A program made the translations under genes and the position numbers. Positions 23,160 to 39,105 of a stretch of DNA of 51,031 bases are shown in pieces. Numbering within the stretch: position 1 is the stretch's first letter; each line of letters starts with the position of its first letter. Source of the DNA: an uncultured bacterium. GTDB taxonomy: Bacteria > Bacillota > Clostridia > Oscillospirales > Oscillospiraceae. Under the pieces are notes generated by a model. The model was not told where the DNA came from. It worked only from the letters and a program-made list of their open reading frames with translations, and ran no database searches. The stretch covers positions 1 to 51,031 of the forward strand of contig CANASS010000010.1 in the NCBI GenBank assembly GCA_947364395.1, read 5' to 3'.

Positions 23160-24590
23160 TTAATCCGCCAAAGAGTGATAAATATCCCAGTATTCCTGCA
23201 CGGAGCGCTTCCAGGAACTGTCATACGCCATGACACTTTTCCGAAGAGCGGTCCAGCGCTCCTTGTCATAGAACAGCTCCTCGGCCCGGCGGACAGCCCC
23301 CAGCATGTCGTGGGCGTTATAGCTCTTGAAGGTAAAGCCGTTGCCCTCGCCGGTCTCGATGTTGTAGGCGGGAACGGTATCGAACAGTCCGCCGGTCTCT
23401 CGGACGATGGGGATGGTGCCGTACCGCATGCCGATGAGCTGGGTCAGGCCGCAGGGCTCCTGCTTGGAGGGCATCAGCACCATGTCCGCCCCGGCATAGG
23501 CCTGATGAGCCAGCGTGTTGTCAAACACGATGTTGGCGGACATCTTGGCGGGGAAGTTGGCGGCGTAGGAGCGGAACATATCCTCGTACTGCCGCTCGCC
23601 GGTGCCGATGATAACCAGCTGCCGGTCGTCCCACATCAAGTCGTCCATCACCGCCTGAACCAGGTCCACGCCCTTGTGGCCCACCAGCCGGGTAATCATG
23701 ATAATCATGGGCACGTCCTTGACGGCCAGACCCAGGCGCTGCTGGAGGAACTGCTTGTTCTCCGCCTTTTTCTCCAGGGTGTTCGCGTCAAAGTTGGCGT
23801 AGATCAGGGGGTCGGTGGCGGGATTGAACACCTCGGCGTCGATGCCGTTGACCACGCCGCTGAGCTTGTAGGCGTGCTGGCGCAGCACATCGTGGAGGCC
23901 ATGGGCATAGTAGGGGTCCTGGATCTCAAAGGAGTAGGTCCGGGACACGGTGCTCACCCTGTCGCTGGTGTGGATGGCGGCCTTCATCAGGTTGCAGCAG
24001 GTGTCGAAGTGCATGGTGGGCTTCCAATCCTCGGGCAGGCCCAGCACCTCATCCACAAACTCATCGGGGAAGCGGCCCTGGTACTCCATGTTGTGGATGG
24101 TGAACAGGGTCTTGATGGGCTGGTATTTCGCCATCTTCATGCAGTGGGCCCGGAGGAACACGGGGACCAGGGCGGTCTGCCAGTCGTTGGCGTGGATCAC
24201 GTCGGGATACCAGTCCAGGTGCTGGAGGGACTCCAGGATGGCCTTGGAGTAAAAGGCGAAGCGCTCGCCGTCGTCATAGTGGCCATAGCAGCCGTCCCGG
24301 TAAAAATAGTACTCGTTGTCGATGAAGTAATACTGGAGCTTTTTCTTCTTGCTCACCGCCCGGAACAGGCCGCAGTACACGTTGCGCCAAGACAGAGGAA
24401 CCGAGAAGTTGGTGATATACTCGATCTCAAACGCGGGGTTGTCCTTGATGGCCTTGTAATAGGGCAGAAAGACATACACCTCGGTGTTGGGACTCTCGGC
24501 CAGGGCCTTGGGGAGGGCGGCGGCCACGTCGCCCAGGCCGCCGGTCTTGACAAACGGCGCGGCTTCGCTGGTGGCTAATAAGATTTTCAT
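23160..24590 (-). CDS. glgA: Glycogen synthase
   Basis: This 476-residue GT5 enzyme extends alpha-1,4-glucan from ADP-glucose. The N-terminal signature KTGGLGDVAAALPKAL carries the KxGGL motif that binds ADP-glucose. The C-terminal Rossmann domain has MIIMITRLVGHKGVDLV and the catalytic loop PSKQEPCGLTQLIGMRYGTIPIVRETGGL. Length is standard. ATG 24588-24590 has AAAGGAG upstream and overlaps the glgD stop by four bases (ATGA), showing translational coupling. Confidence 0.97.
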   Translation of the reverse strand: MKILLATSEAAPFVKTGGLGDVAAALPKALAESPNTEVYVFLPYYKAIKDNPAFEIEYITNFSVPLSWRNVYCGLFRAVSKKKKLQYYFIDNEYYFYRDGCYGHYDDGERFAFYSKAILESLQHLDWYPDVIHANDWQTALVPVFLRAHCMKMAKYQPIKTLFTIHNMEYQGRFPDEFVDEVLGLPEDWKPTMHFDTCCNLMKAAIHTSDRVSTVSRTYSFEIQDPYYAHGLHDVLRQHAYKLSGVVNGIDAEVFNPATDPLIYANFDANTLEKKAENKQFLQQRLGLAVKDVPMIIMITRLVGHKGVDLVQAVMDDLMWDDRQLVIIGTGERQYEDMFRSYAANFPAKMSANIVFDNTLAHQAYAGADMVLMPSKQEPCGLTQLIGMRYGTIPIVRETGGLFDTVPAYNIETGEGNGFTFKSYNAHDMLGAVRRAEELFYDKERWTALRKSVMAYDSSWKRSVQEYWDIYHSLAD

Positions 24591-25711
24591 ACGGTAACTC
24601 CTTTGCGAATGACAACCGGATTGGCGTCCAGGCCCTTGAGCTGAGCGCCGCCGCTGACAGTCACCCACTTGTCCACAATGACGTTTTCCAGGCTGGCGCC
24701 CTCGCCCACAACGCTGCCCTGCATGATGACGCAGTTCTTCACCTTCGCGCCCTTGCCGATCTTCACGCCCCGGGACAGGACGCTGTTCTCCACGCTGCCG
24801 TCCACAAAGCAGCCGTCTGCGATGACGCAGCGGTCCACCTGGCACTCCAGGCCGTAGTAGGCCGGGACCTCGTCAGTGACCCGGGTGTGGATGGGCCGGT
24901 CGCCCCGGAACAGGGAATCGGCCACGTCGTCATTTAGAATGGCCAGACTGCTTTGGAAGTATTCCTCCACATTGCGCACCCGGAGCACCGTGGCCCCCAC
25001 CTCATAGAGGTTGATGGACAGGCGGCCCCGGTTGAACTCGTGCTGGATGAAGTCGCGCAGGAAGTCGTAGATGCCCCGGGAGGTGTAGTCCCGGATGACG
25101 TTGATGAGCAGCTCCCGGGAGATAATCATGTGGCCCATGCTGGCATAGTCCCCGGGCTTGGCGGGGCAGTCCAGGGCGTAGGCGGTAACCCGGTGGCTGG
25201 AATCCGCCTTCATCACGGAGGCGAAGTTGATCTGGGAGTCCTCCATCTCCTTGGTGGCCAGCATGGTGATGTCGCAGCCGCTGGCCACATGGTCCTCCAG
25301 AGCGGCCCGGTAGTCGATGTTGCACAGCACATAGGCGTCGGCCAGCAGGACATAGGGGGTGGAGGCGATGGTCTCCAGATAGTCCAGGGCGTTGCGCAGC
25401 TCATCCAGCTTGCCCCGGCTGCCGCTGGTGTTGCCGTCCTGGGTGGCGAAGGGGGGCAGGAGCTGGAGCCCGCCGTTCTTGCGGTTCAGATCCCACTCCT
25501 GGCTGTTGCTCAGGTGGTCCATCAGGGAGTGGTAGTGCTGCTTGACCAGCACGCCCACGTTGAGGATGCCGGAGTTGACCATATTGGACAGCGTGAAGTC
25601 CACCAGACGGTAGCGTCCGCCGAAGGGGATGGCGGCCATGTTCCGGTCCTGGGTGAAGGAGTTCAGCGCGTCAGAATACATCTCGGAGAAAATAATACCA
25701 GTCATTTTCAT
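24587..25711 (-). CDS. glgD: Glucose-1-phosphate adenylyltransferase regulatory subunit
   Basis: This 374-residue GlgC paralogue modulates ADP-glucose synthesis in Firmicutes. It has the nucleotidyltransferase fold and a left-handed beta-helix C-terminus (VIADGCFVDGSVENSVLSRGVKIGKGAKVKN). The catalytic N-terminal loop GGxGxRL of GlgC is replaced by EMYSDALNSFTQDRNMAAIPFGGRYRLVDF, so it should be catalytically weak or inactive, as is known for GlgD. ATG 25709-25711 (MKMTGIIFSEMY) follows AGGGGGT. It is 13 bases after glgC and overlaps glgA. Confidence 0.95.
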   Translation of the reverse strand: MKMTGIIFSEMYSDALNSFTQDRNMAAIPFGGRYRLVDFTLSNMVNSGILNVGVLVKQHYHSLMDHLSNSQEWDLNRKNGGLQLLPPFATQDGNTSGSRGKLDELRNALDYLETIASTPYVLLADAYVLCNIDYRAALEDHVASGCDITMLATKEMEDSQINFASVMKADSSHRVTAYALDCPAKPGDYASMGHMIISRELLINVIRDYTSRGIYDFLRDFIQHEFNRGRLSINLYEVGATVLRVRNVEEYFQSSLAILNDDVADSLFRGDRPIHTRVTDEVPAYYGLECQVDRCVIADGCFVDGSVENSVLSRGVKIGKGAKVKNCVIMQGSVVGEGASLENVIVDKWVTVSGGAQLKGLDANPVVIRKGVTV

Positions 25712-25724
25712 GGTGGGCACCCCC

Positions 25725-26918
25725 TTAAACGATTTCATTGGGCTTAACGATGGAGCCGGGCTCAATGGTCCTCTGGTGCCCCACCACGGCAATGCCGCCC
25801 CACTCGCCCGGCGGGCAGTTCTCGGGCCGCTCGCCGATCTTCGCGCCCTCCTCGATGACGCACTGCTCGCCCACGATGCAGTAGCTCACGTTGGCGCCCT
25901 TGCGCACCACGGTGTTGGGCATAATCACCGCCCCGGTGACGATGGCACCTTCCTCGATCTCACAGCCGGTGTACAGCACGGAGTGCTCCACGCTGCCCCG
26001 GATGGTGCACCCCTCGGCCACAAAGGAGTTGGTCACCTTGGCCCCGGTGCCGATGCGGGTGGCGGGGGCGGAGTAGTTCCGGGCGTAGATGCGGAAGCTG
26101 GGGTCCCGCATGTTGATGGGGTCCTTGGGGTCCAGCAGGTCCATGTTGGCGTCCCACAGGCTGTTGAGGGTGCCCACATCCTTCCAGTACCCCTCGAAGG
26201 AGTAGGCGTACATGGGCCGGCCGTCCTTCAGGAAGTTGGGGATGATGTTCTTGCCGAAGTCGTTCTCGGAGCTGGGGTCGGCCTCGTCGGCAATGAGATA
26301 CTCCCGCAGTACGGACCAGGTGAAAATGTAGATGCCCATGGAGGCCAGATTGCTCTTGGGCTGCTTGGGCTTCTCCTCGAAGTCCACGATGGCCCCGTTC
26401 TCATCGGTGCTCATGATGCCCATGCGGGTGGCCTCGTCCATACTCACCGGCATGACGGCGATGGTGCACTCGGCCCCCTTCTCCTTGTGGAATTGGAGCA
26501 TCTTGTTGTAGTCCATCTTGTAGATGTGGTCGCCGCCCAGCACCGCCACATACTCGGGGTTGTAGCGGTCCACAAACGCGATGTTCTGATAGATGGCGTT
26601 GGCAGTGCCCTTGTACCAGGACTCAGTCTTGGACTGGGTGTAGGGGGGCAGCACATGGGCTCCGCCCCAGTTGCGGTTCAGGTCCCAGGGCTGGCCGTTG
26701 CCGATATAGTCGTTGAGCTCCAGGGGCTGGTACTGGGTGAGCACGCCCACGGTGTCGATGCCGGAGTTGACGCAGTTGGACAGCGGAAAATCAATGATGC
26801 GGTATTTGCCGCCGAAGGGCACCGCCGGCTTGGCGGTGTCCTGGGTGAGGACGTACAGGCGGCTGCCCTGGCCGCCGGCCAGGAGCATGGCGATACACTC
26901 TTTTTTACGCTGGAACAA
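25725..26918 (-). CDS. glgC: Glucose-1-phosphate adenylyltransferase (ADP-glucose pyrophosphorylase)
   Basis: This 397-residue enzyme makes ADP-glucose from ATP and glucose-1-phosphate, the committed step of glycogen synthesis. The nucleotide loop LLAGGQGSRLYVLT, the KPAVPFGGKYRIIDFPLSN substrate segment and VAVLGGDHIYKMDY are intact. The SGSIEHSVL-type beta-helix repeats (RGSVEHSVLYTGCEIEEGAIV) form the C-terminal domain. The start is TTG (26916-26918) behind GAGGGGGAG at good spacing, as no ATG fits. It starts 21 bases after glgB. Confidence 0.97.
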   Translation of the reverse strand: MFQRKKECIAMLLAGGQGSRLYVLTQDTAKPAVPFGGKYRIIDFPLSNCVNSGIDTVGVLTQYQPLELNDYIGNGQPWDLNRNWGGAHVLPPYTQSKTESWYKGTANAIYQNIAFVDRYNPEYVAVLGGDHIYKMDYNKMLQFHKEKGAECTIAVMPVSMDEATRMGIMSTDENGAIVDFEEKPKQPKSNLASMGIYIFTWSVLREYLIADEADPSSENDFGKNIIPNFLKDGRPMYAYSFEGYWKDVGTLNSLWDANMDLLDPKDPINMRDPSFRIYARNYSAPATRIGTGAKVTNSFVAEGCTIRGSVEHSVLYTGCEIEEGAIVTGAVIMPNTVVRKGANVSYCIVGEQCVIEEGAKIGERPENCPPGEWGGIAVVGHQRTIEPGSIVKPNEIV

Positions 26919-26939
26919 GTTGAACTCCCCCTCAAATAT

Positions 26940-29210
26940 TTAATTTTCGCTGTTGGACTTTTTGGCCCGGGGCTTGCGGACGGCCTTGGGCTTCGGCTCC
27001 TCAGCGGCCTCCGACTGCTCCGCCTTAGCCTTGCGGCCCCGCTTGGGCCTGGGCTCCTCAGCGGCCTCCGACTGCTCCGCCTTAGCCCTGCGGCCCCGCT
27101 TGGGCCTGGGCTCCTCAGCGGCCTCCGGCTGCTCCGCCTTAGCCTTGCGGCCCCGCTTGGGCCTGGGCTCCTCAGCGGCCTCCGGCGGCTCCGCCTTAGC
27201 CCTGCGGCCCCGCTTGGGCTTGACCGCCTCCACAGCCCCGGCGGCGTCCGTCTCCTTCTCCGCCTTGGCCTCGACGGCCTGGGGCTCCGCCTCTTCGTCC
27301 GCCTCGTCCTTGGCTCCCCGGGTCCCGGCCTTGCGCTCATAGAACACGGTGGACATGGCGGGCAGGGTGAGCTCCACGGCGTACTTCAGCCCGTGCAGCT
27401 CCTCTTTCTTGGCCTTGACGGGGGCCAGGGGCGTGCCTGCGCCGCCGTACTTGGCGTCGTCGCTGGACAGCACGGGGACGTAAACGCCCGCCTTGGGCAC
27501 GCCGATCTTATAGCCGGTGCGCTCCACGGGGCAGAAGTTGCACACCACGATGACCTCTTTCCCCTTGTCGTCGATGCGGCGGAAGGAGATGACGCTCTGC
27601 TGCCAGTCGTCGCAGGAAATCCACTGGAAGCCCTGCCAGTCCACGTCGTTGTGCCACAGGGCGGGGTGGTCCAGATAGAAGCGGTTCAGGTCCCGGACAT
27701 AGGACTGCATCTCGCGGTGCTTGTCGTACTCCAGCAGCATCCAGTCCAGTTCCTTTTTCTCATCCCACTCGATGAACTGGGCGAACTCGCCGCCCATGAA
27801 CAGCAGCTTTTTGCCCGGGTGGGTCATCATGTAGCCGTAAAAAGCCCGCAGATTTTGGAACTTGTCCCCGTAGTCCCCAGGCATTTTGTTCACCAGGGAG
27901 CACTTGCCGTGGACCACCTCGTCGTGGGACAGGGGGAGGACGAAATTCTCCGAAAACGCGTAGGTCAGGGAGAAGGTCAGATTGTTGTGCTTGCCCTTGC
28001 GGAACAGGGGGTCGGTGGACATGTAGTCCACCATGTCGTGCATCCAGCCCATGTTCCACTTGAAGTTGAAGCCCAGGCCGCCGTCGTACCCCGGTCTGGT
28101 GACCATGGGGAAGGCGGTGGACTCCTCAGCCGCCATGATGGCGGCGGGCTCGAAGGTGAGGGCGGCGGCGTTCATGTCCCGCAGGAACTCCACCGCCTCC
28201 AGGTTGATGTTGCCGCCGTCCTTGTTGGGCCGCCACTCGCCGCCCCGGCGGCCGTAGTCCAGGTAGAGCATGGAGGCCACCGCGTCCACCCGGATGCCGT
28301 CGATATGGAACTTGTCCAGCCAGTACACCACGTTGGAGATCAGGAAGGAGCGCACCTCATAGCGGCCATAGTCAAAGATGCGGGTGCCCCAGTCCGGGTG
28401 CTCCCGGCGCAGGGGGTCGGAGGGCTCATAGCAGCAGTCGCCGTCAAACTCGAACAGGCCGCACTCGTCCCGGGGGAAATGGGCGCCCACCCAGTCGATG
28501 ATGACGCCGATGCCGGCCTCGTGGCACATATCCACAAACTTCATGAAGTCATGGGGGGTGCCGTACCGGGAGGTGGGGGCGTAATACCCGGTGACCTGAT
28601 AGCCCCAGGAGGGATCGTAGGGGAACTCGCTGATGGGAAGCAGCTCCACGTGGGTGTACCCCATGTCCTTCAGGTAGGGAATCAGCTGCTTGGCGCAGTC
28701 CACATAGGACAGGAAATTTCCGTCCTCGTGCCGCCGCCAGGAGCCCATGTGCATCTCATAGATGTTCATCGGGCTGCGCAGCATGTCCTTTTTCCGTCTG
28801 GCCCGGCAGTAGGCCCCGTCGGTCCACGCAAAGCCGTCCAGATTGAACACCTTGCTGGCGTTGTCCGGCCGGGTGGCGGAGTGGTTGGCATAGGGGTCGG
28901 CCCGGAACACGAAGGTGCCGTCGGGCCGCTCGATGTAGTACTTATACTCATCGTAGGTCTGCACACCGGGGATAAACCGCTCCCAGATGGCGGGGGCGAT
29001 GCGCTCCATGGCAGGGGCCGCCTTGTCCCAGTCGTTGAAGCGGCCCAGCACCCGCACGCTCTTGGCGTGGGGGGCCCAGACGCGGAAAATATAACCGTCC
29101 TGGCCGTCCACCACGGCGGGGTGGCAGCCCATGAACTGGTAGGCGTCCGAGCTGGTTCCGTCGGAAAATCGCTTGATGGCGTCGCTGAGTTGGTCTGATT
29201 TGTTTATCAT
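26940..29210 (-). CDS. glgB: 1,4-alpha-glucan branching enzyme with repetitive C-terminal tail
   Basis: This 756-residue GH13 enzyme creates alpha-1,6 branches. Residues 1-~125 include the CBM48 module (FRVWAPHAKSVRVLGRFNDWD). The catalytic barrel has GIRVDAVASMLYLDYGR (nucleophile Asp), MAAEESTAFP (acid/base Glu) and LSHDEVVHGK. The enzyme proper ends near residue 627 (STVFYER). The remaining ~130 residues are low-complexity: an acidic Ala/Glu stretch, four 19-residue repeats of the type PKRGR(R/K)AKAEQSEAAEEPR, then the basic end KPKAVRKPRAKKSNSEN. Such a tail is not part of normal branching enzymes. RGR cores resemble AT-hooks and histone H1-like tails. The gene leads the glgBCDA operon from a strong promoter. 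Start ATG 29210 follows GGAGGG. Confidence 0.96.
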   Translation of the reverse strand: MINKSDQLSDAIKRFSDGTSSDAYQFMGCHPAVVDGQDGYIFRVWAPHAKSVRVLGRFNDWDKAAPAMERIAPAIWERFIPGVQTYDEYKYYIERPDGTFVFRADPYANHSATRPDNASKVFNLDGFAWTDGAYCRARRKKDMLRSPMNIYEMHMGSWRRHEDGNFLSYVDCAKQLIPYLKDMGYTHVELLPISEFPYDPSWGYQVTGYYAPTSRYGTPHDFMKFVDMCHEAGIGVIIDWVGAHFPRDECGLFEFDGDCCYEPSDPLRREHPDWGTRIFDYGRYEVRSFLISNVVYWLDKFHIDGIRVDAVASMLYLDYGRRGGEWRPNKDGGNINLEAVEFLRDMNAAALTFEPAAIMAAEESTAFPMVTRPGYDGGLGFNFKWNMGWMHDMVDYMSTDPLFRKGKHNNLTFSLTYAFSENFVLPLSHDEVVHGKCSLVNKMPGDYGDKFQNLRAFYGYMMTHPGKKLLFMGGEFAQFIEWDEKKELDWMLLEYDKHREMQSYVRDLNRFYLDHPALWHNDVDWQGFQWISCDDWQQSVISFRRIDDKGKEVIVVCNFCPVERTGYKIGVPKAGVYVPVLSSDDAKYGGAGTPLAPVKAKKEELHGLKYAVELTLPAMSTVFYERKAGTRGAKDEADEEAEPQAVEAKAEKETDAAGAVEAVKPKRGRRAKAEPPEAAEEPRPKRGRKAKAEQPEAAEEPRPKRGRRAKAEQSEAAEEPRPKRGRKAKAEQSEAAEEPKPKAVRKPRAKKSNSEN
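26995..27222. repeat. Four tandem 57-base repeats inside glgB
   Basis: GGCTCCTCAGCGGCCTCCG begins units at 26995, 27052, 27109 and 27166. The units alternate between CCTTGCGG and CCCTGCGG (Lys versus Arg in RGRK/RGRR). This suggests duplication of a 114-base pair of units, with the possibility of copy-number change by slippage. Confidence 0.95.
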
Positions 29211-29244
29211 AAGTGCCCTCCAAACCTCCGCCTTGACCGGCGGA

Positions 29245-29259
29245 CAATTCTGAGAATTG
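29245..29259. promoter_or_regulatory. 15-base palindrome in the glgB leader
   Basis: CAATTCT-G-AGAATTG is a perfect palindrome about 30 bases downstream of the glgB transcription start. It could be a roadblock operator or a small leader hairpin. Confidence 0.45.
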
Positions 29260-29293
29260 AGTCTTATGCGCCGGGGTTCGGGTTGATTACATT

Positions 29294-29322
29294 ATTATAA
29301 TCCTATGCGGCCTCAAAGTCAA
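29294..29322 (-). promoter_or_regulatory. Promoter of glgBCDA
   Basis: TTGACT (29317-29322), an exact 17-base spacer and TATAAT (29294-29299) on the minus strand, about 75 bases before the glgB ribosome site. Confidence 0.8.
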
Positions 29323-29450
29323 GGTGCACAAAAAAGAAATGAAAATCCGGGGTGTTTATGTCGTTTTACGAGAAAAACAGGGTGATATCCAGGGTCCCGC
29401 CACAGCCTCCAAAAAGTTCCTGATTTCCCCGGACAAACGAGAAAATATGA

Positions 29451-29482
29451 AAAAAGAGGGGCCCGCGCGGGCGGGCCCCTCC
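29451..29482 (-). terminator. Intrinsic terminator after rpoC
   Basis: On the minus strand AGGGGCCCGC pairs across a short GC loop with GCGGGCCCCT, followed by CTTTTTTC. It ends the rpoBC transcript before the glgB promoter. Confidence 0.9.
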
Positions 29483-29496
29483 TCCGTGACAGACTC

Positions 29497-33390
<3,894 letters not shown>

Positions 33391-33407
33391 TGTCTCACCC
33401 TCCCTTC

Positions 33408-37160
<3,753 letters not shown>

Positions 37161-37254
37161 ATGCTGTTCACGCTCCACTTCGTCAAAATTTCCGCGCCCT
37201 GGGCGGCGCAGCTTGATACGCCCGGGGCAGTTGTCAGGTTCTTAAAATTTCCTC

Positions 37255-37283
37255 TTGCGTTCTTTGTGCAAATCTGCTATACT
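37255..37283 (+). promoter_or_regulatory. Plus-strand promoter facing the rpoBC promoter
   Basis: TTGCGT (37255-37260), a 17-base spacer and TATACT (37278-37283). It would drive the small membrane-protein genes at 37375-38044 and lies in the rpoB 5' untranslated region. Confidence 0.6.
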
Positions 37284-37337
37284 CACTGTACTGGGTGGGA
37301 AGGGCTTTCTACAACCATCCGTGCATAAAAGCAGTTT

Positions 37338-37366
37338 ATGATACCACATCCGCCGTCCCGCGTCAA
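37338..37366 (-). promoter_or_regulatory. rpoBC promoter
   Basis: TTGACG (37361-37366), a 17-base spacer and TATCAT (37338-37343) on the minus strand. It leaves a leader of about 170 bases before rpoB and faces the plus-strand promoter at 37255-37283. Confidence 0.7.
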
Positions 37367-37374
37367 GAGAAATT

Positions 37375-37755
37375 TTGACTGCGGGACAAAATTTTGCAGG
37401 TCCTATACATTATATACAGGGGGTTATCCCAATAAAGACCTGGACAAAATTCACGGCGGGTTTTCTGTCTGCTCTGATTTTCGCCTGCGTGTTCACCGCC
37501 GTGCAGATGTTCAAGACGGAAGGCAGGCATTATTACGCGATGGGCGGGATTGTCACTGTGGTCGATAAGGACAATACAGACCCGGAGCGTTGCAGCATCA
37601 CCATTGAGCAGGACGGCGTAGGCGGCCGGTATACCTTGAAATGCACGCAAGAGCAGTATGACGCTGTTCGGGTCGGTGAGGAAATCAACTGTGAGCGCTG
37701 GCAGAGTGAAGTCAACCACAGCGGCATCGTCCACGGAATCAAAACGCTGCATTGA
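37375..37755 (+). CDS. Small single-pass membrane or exported protein of unknown function
   Basis: The open frame gives up to 126 residues. A signal-anchor helix (FTAGFLSALIFACVFTAVQMF) lies near residues 27-47. It is followed by a ~75-residue extracytoplasmic domain with repeated beta-strand-like stretches (YYAMGGIVTVVDKD, CSITIEQDGVGGRYTLKCT, VGEEINCERW) that may form a small OB-like barrel. The start is unclear: no in-frame ATG lies before the helix. TTG 37375 has only a weak site, while an AGGGGG sequence precedes an in-frame ATA at about 37432. A rare start codon is possible. It is followed 10 bases later by the DUF1294 gene, so both likely form one transcript. Confidence 0.6.
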   Translation: MTAGQNFAGPIHYIQGVIPIKTWTKFTAGFLSALIFACVFTAVQMFKTEGRHYYAMGGIVTVVDKDNTDPERCSITIEQDGVGGRYTLKCTQEQYDAVRVGEEINCERWQSEVNHSGIVHGIKTLH

Positions 37756-37765
37756 GAGGCCCTCT

Positions 37766-38044
37766 ATGAAAGAATCCTTCCATCTACTTCTCATCTGGCT
37801 GGGCGTGACCAGCGCCCTGACCTTCGCCCTCTTCGGCTGGGACAAGCTGATGGCCAAACTCCACCGCCGCCGCATCCCCGAAGCGGCCCTGCTGGCCTGC
37901 GCCCTCGCGGGCGGCTCCGCCGGGGGAATTCTGGGCATGTCGGTCTTTCACCACAAGACCCAAAAGCCTCCCTTCCCCACCCTGGTCCCCCTGGCCCTGC
38001 TGGCCCACGCCGCCCTGCTGGCCTGGTCCGCCGCAAGCCCCTGA
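37766..38044 (+). CDS. DUF1294-family small membrane protein
   Basis: This is a 92-residue protein with three hydrophobic segments. The family pattern is clear: FGWDKLMAKLHRRRIPEAALLACALAGGSAGGILGMSVFHHKTQKPPF, with the FxxDKxxA start, the RIPE motif, the Gly-rich helix and the HHKTxKxxF end. Function in bacteria is unknown. ATG 37766 follows GAGAGG. It shares a likely operon with the small protein upstream and ends at a strong bidirectional terminator. Confidence 0.92.
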   Translation: MKESFHLLLIWLGVTSALTFALFGWDKLMAKLHRRRIPEAALLACALAGGSAGGILGMSVFHHKTQKPPFPTLVPLALLAHAALLAWSAASP

Positions 38045-38064
38045 ACCTTACATTATCTCTGTCA

Positions 38065-38112
38065 AACCTGACTGTCCCGCCGGAAAACGGCGGGACAGTC
38101 AGGTTTCTTTTA
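38065..38112. terminator. Bidirectional terminator between convergent genes
   Basis: AACCTGACTGTCCCGCCG pairs perfectly with CGGCGGGACAGTCAGGTT around a five-base loop, then TTCTTTT. It overlaps the stop codon of the DUF2971 gene on the minus strand. Confidence 0.92.
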
Positions 38113-38946
38113 TGTAGACAGTCCCCGCAGGGGACATTCCGACAGCGACACCCGCTCCGCCAGGGCGGACAGCCCGTTGTCCCGGAGGTAGTCCCGCAGA
38201 ATGGCGGCGGACTGGGTGGAGTCCGGCCCGATGATGATCTCCTCCACCAGGTCCTCCAGGTCCACGCCGATCTCCCGGCACATGGCCCGCAGGTCCAGCG
38301 GGTAGTATTTTTTGATCCGCTCCTTGGTGATGTGATAGCAGGGCCGCACGTCGAATTCCGCCTTCTCAAAGGGGGACACCACCAGCCGCATCTCATATTC
38401 CGAGGAGAAGGAAGGGTGTTTATAGGACACCGAGCAGGCCCAGGCCTCCCGCATGGCCTCTTTCACGCCGGGGTCCTCCGGGCTCAGCGGACCGCCTTCC
38501 CGGGCCAGGGCGCAGAAGGTCTCCACCATGGGATGGCCCGCCATGTCGTCCCGGTAGAACACCAGCTGGAGGGACAGCGCCCCTTTAGCCACCCGCTCCA
38601 TGCAGTCCCGGCGGAAGGCAATGCACACCCCCCTGCCCCGGTTGCCGTACCGCTCCCACTGGGCGGCGTCGTCCCGATGGAAGGAAAAGCAGGCGGCAAA
38701 AGCGGAATACTCCTTTTTCAGCTCCTCCCGGAACAGGGCCCGGACCCGCCCGGCCTGGTCCGGCCTGCCCTCCTCCTCCAGCCGGTGGGAGACGGCGGCG
38801 CACAGCCGGTCCATAAAATGGCGCATCTCCGCCGAGTCGTTCATCCGCAGCACGTTGTTCACCCGCAGCTGGGCGTGGCGCAGGATGCCGTCCAGCGCCT
38901 GAAAATCGGTGTAATGGTAGAGAATCCTTCTGCGCAGGTGGTCCAT
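38110..38946 (-). CDS. DUF2971-family protein
   Basis: This 278-residue soluble protein has the DUF2971 pattern: LYHYTDFQALDGILRHAQLRVNNVLRMNDSAEM at the N-terminus, AACFSFHRDDAAQWERYGNRGRGVCIAF in the middle and EYEMRLVVSPF later. The RxxN/YHYT ... FS...QW..YG layout resembles the ADP-ribosyltransferase-like folds suggested for this family, and members are often found near defence or mobile genes, but the activity is unproven. The start at 38946 follows GAGGAGGACGG. A promoter at 39077-39105 reads through a terminator-type hairpin (38968-39000) before the ribosome site, so expression may be conditional. Confidence 0.85.
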   Translation of the reverse strand: MDHLRRRILYHYTDFQALDGILRHAQLRVNNVLRMNDSAEMRHFMDRLCAAVSHRLEEEGRPDQAGRVRALFREELKKEYSAFAACFSFHRDDAAQWERYGNRGRGVCIAFRRDCMERVAKGALSLQLVFYRDDMAGHPMVETFCALAREGGPLSPEDPGVKEAMREAWACSVSYKHPSFSSEYEMRLVVSPFEKAEFDVRPCYHITKERIKKYYPLDLRAMCREIGVDLEDLVEEIIIGPDSTQSAAILRDYLRDNGLSALAERVSLSECPLRGLST

Positions 38947-38967
38947 AGCCGTCCTCCTCGCGTGGTA

Positions 38968-39000
38968 AAAAAACAGGACCGCCTGCGGCAGTCCTGTTTT
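38968..39000 (-). terminator. Terminator-type hairpin in the DUF2971 leader
   Basis: On the minus strand AAAACAGGAC pairs with GTCCTGTTTT, with an inner GCC/GGC pairing, followed by TTTTTTT. It lies about 20 bases before the DUF2971 start and no minus-strand gene precedes it for 3 kb. Its obvious target is the leader transcript itself, which is an attenuator arrangement. Confidence 0.75.
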
Positions 39001-39076
39001 CCCCTGTCATAGGCTGAAAAAAGACGCGTTTTCACCGCCGCCGTGCTGGAACGGCTTCAGCGGCTGTGTTTTTTTC

Positions 39077-39105
39077 ATCATAGCATAGATCCCGGCGGCT
39101 GTAAA
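39077..39105 (-). promoter_or_regulatory. Putative promoter of the DUF2971 gene
   Basis: TTTACA (39100-39105), a 17-base spacer and TATGAT (39077-39082) on the minus strand. It gives a leader of ~125 bases with an internal CCGCTGAAGCCG/CGGCGGCGG-type hairpin before the terminator. Confidence 0.55.

Noticed and set aside
26995..27222. CRISPR array
   Set aside because: The 57-base repeats are contiguous without spacers, in frame within glgB, and encode a repeated peptide.
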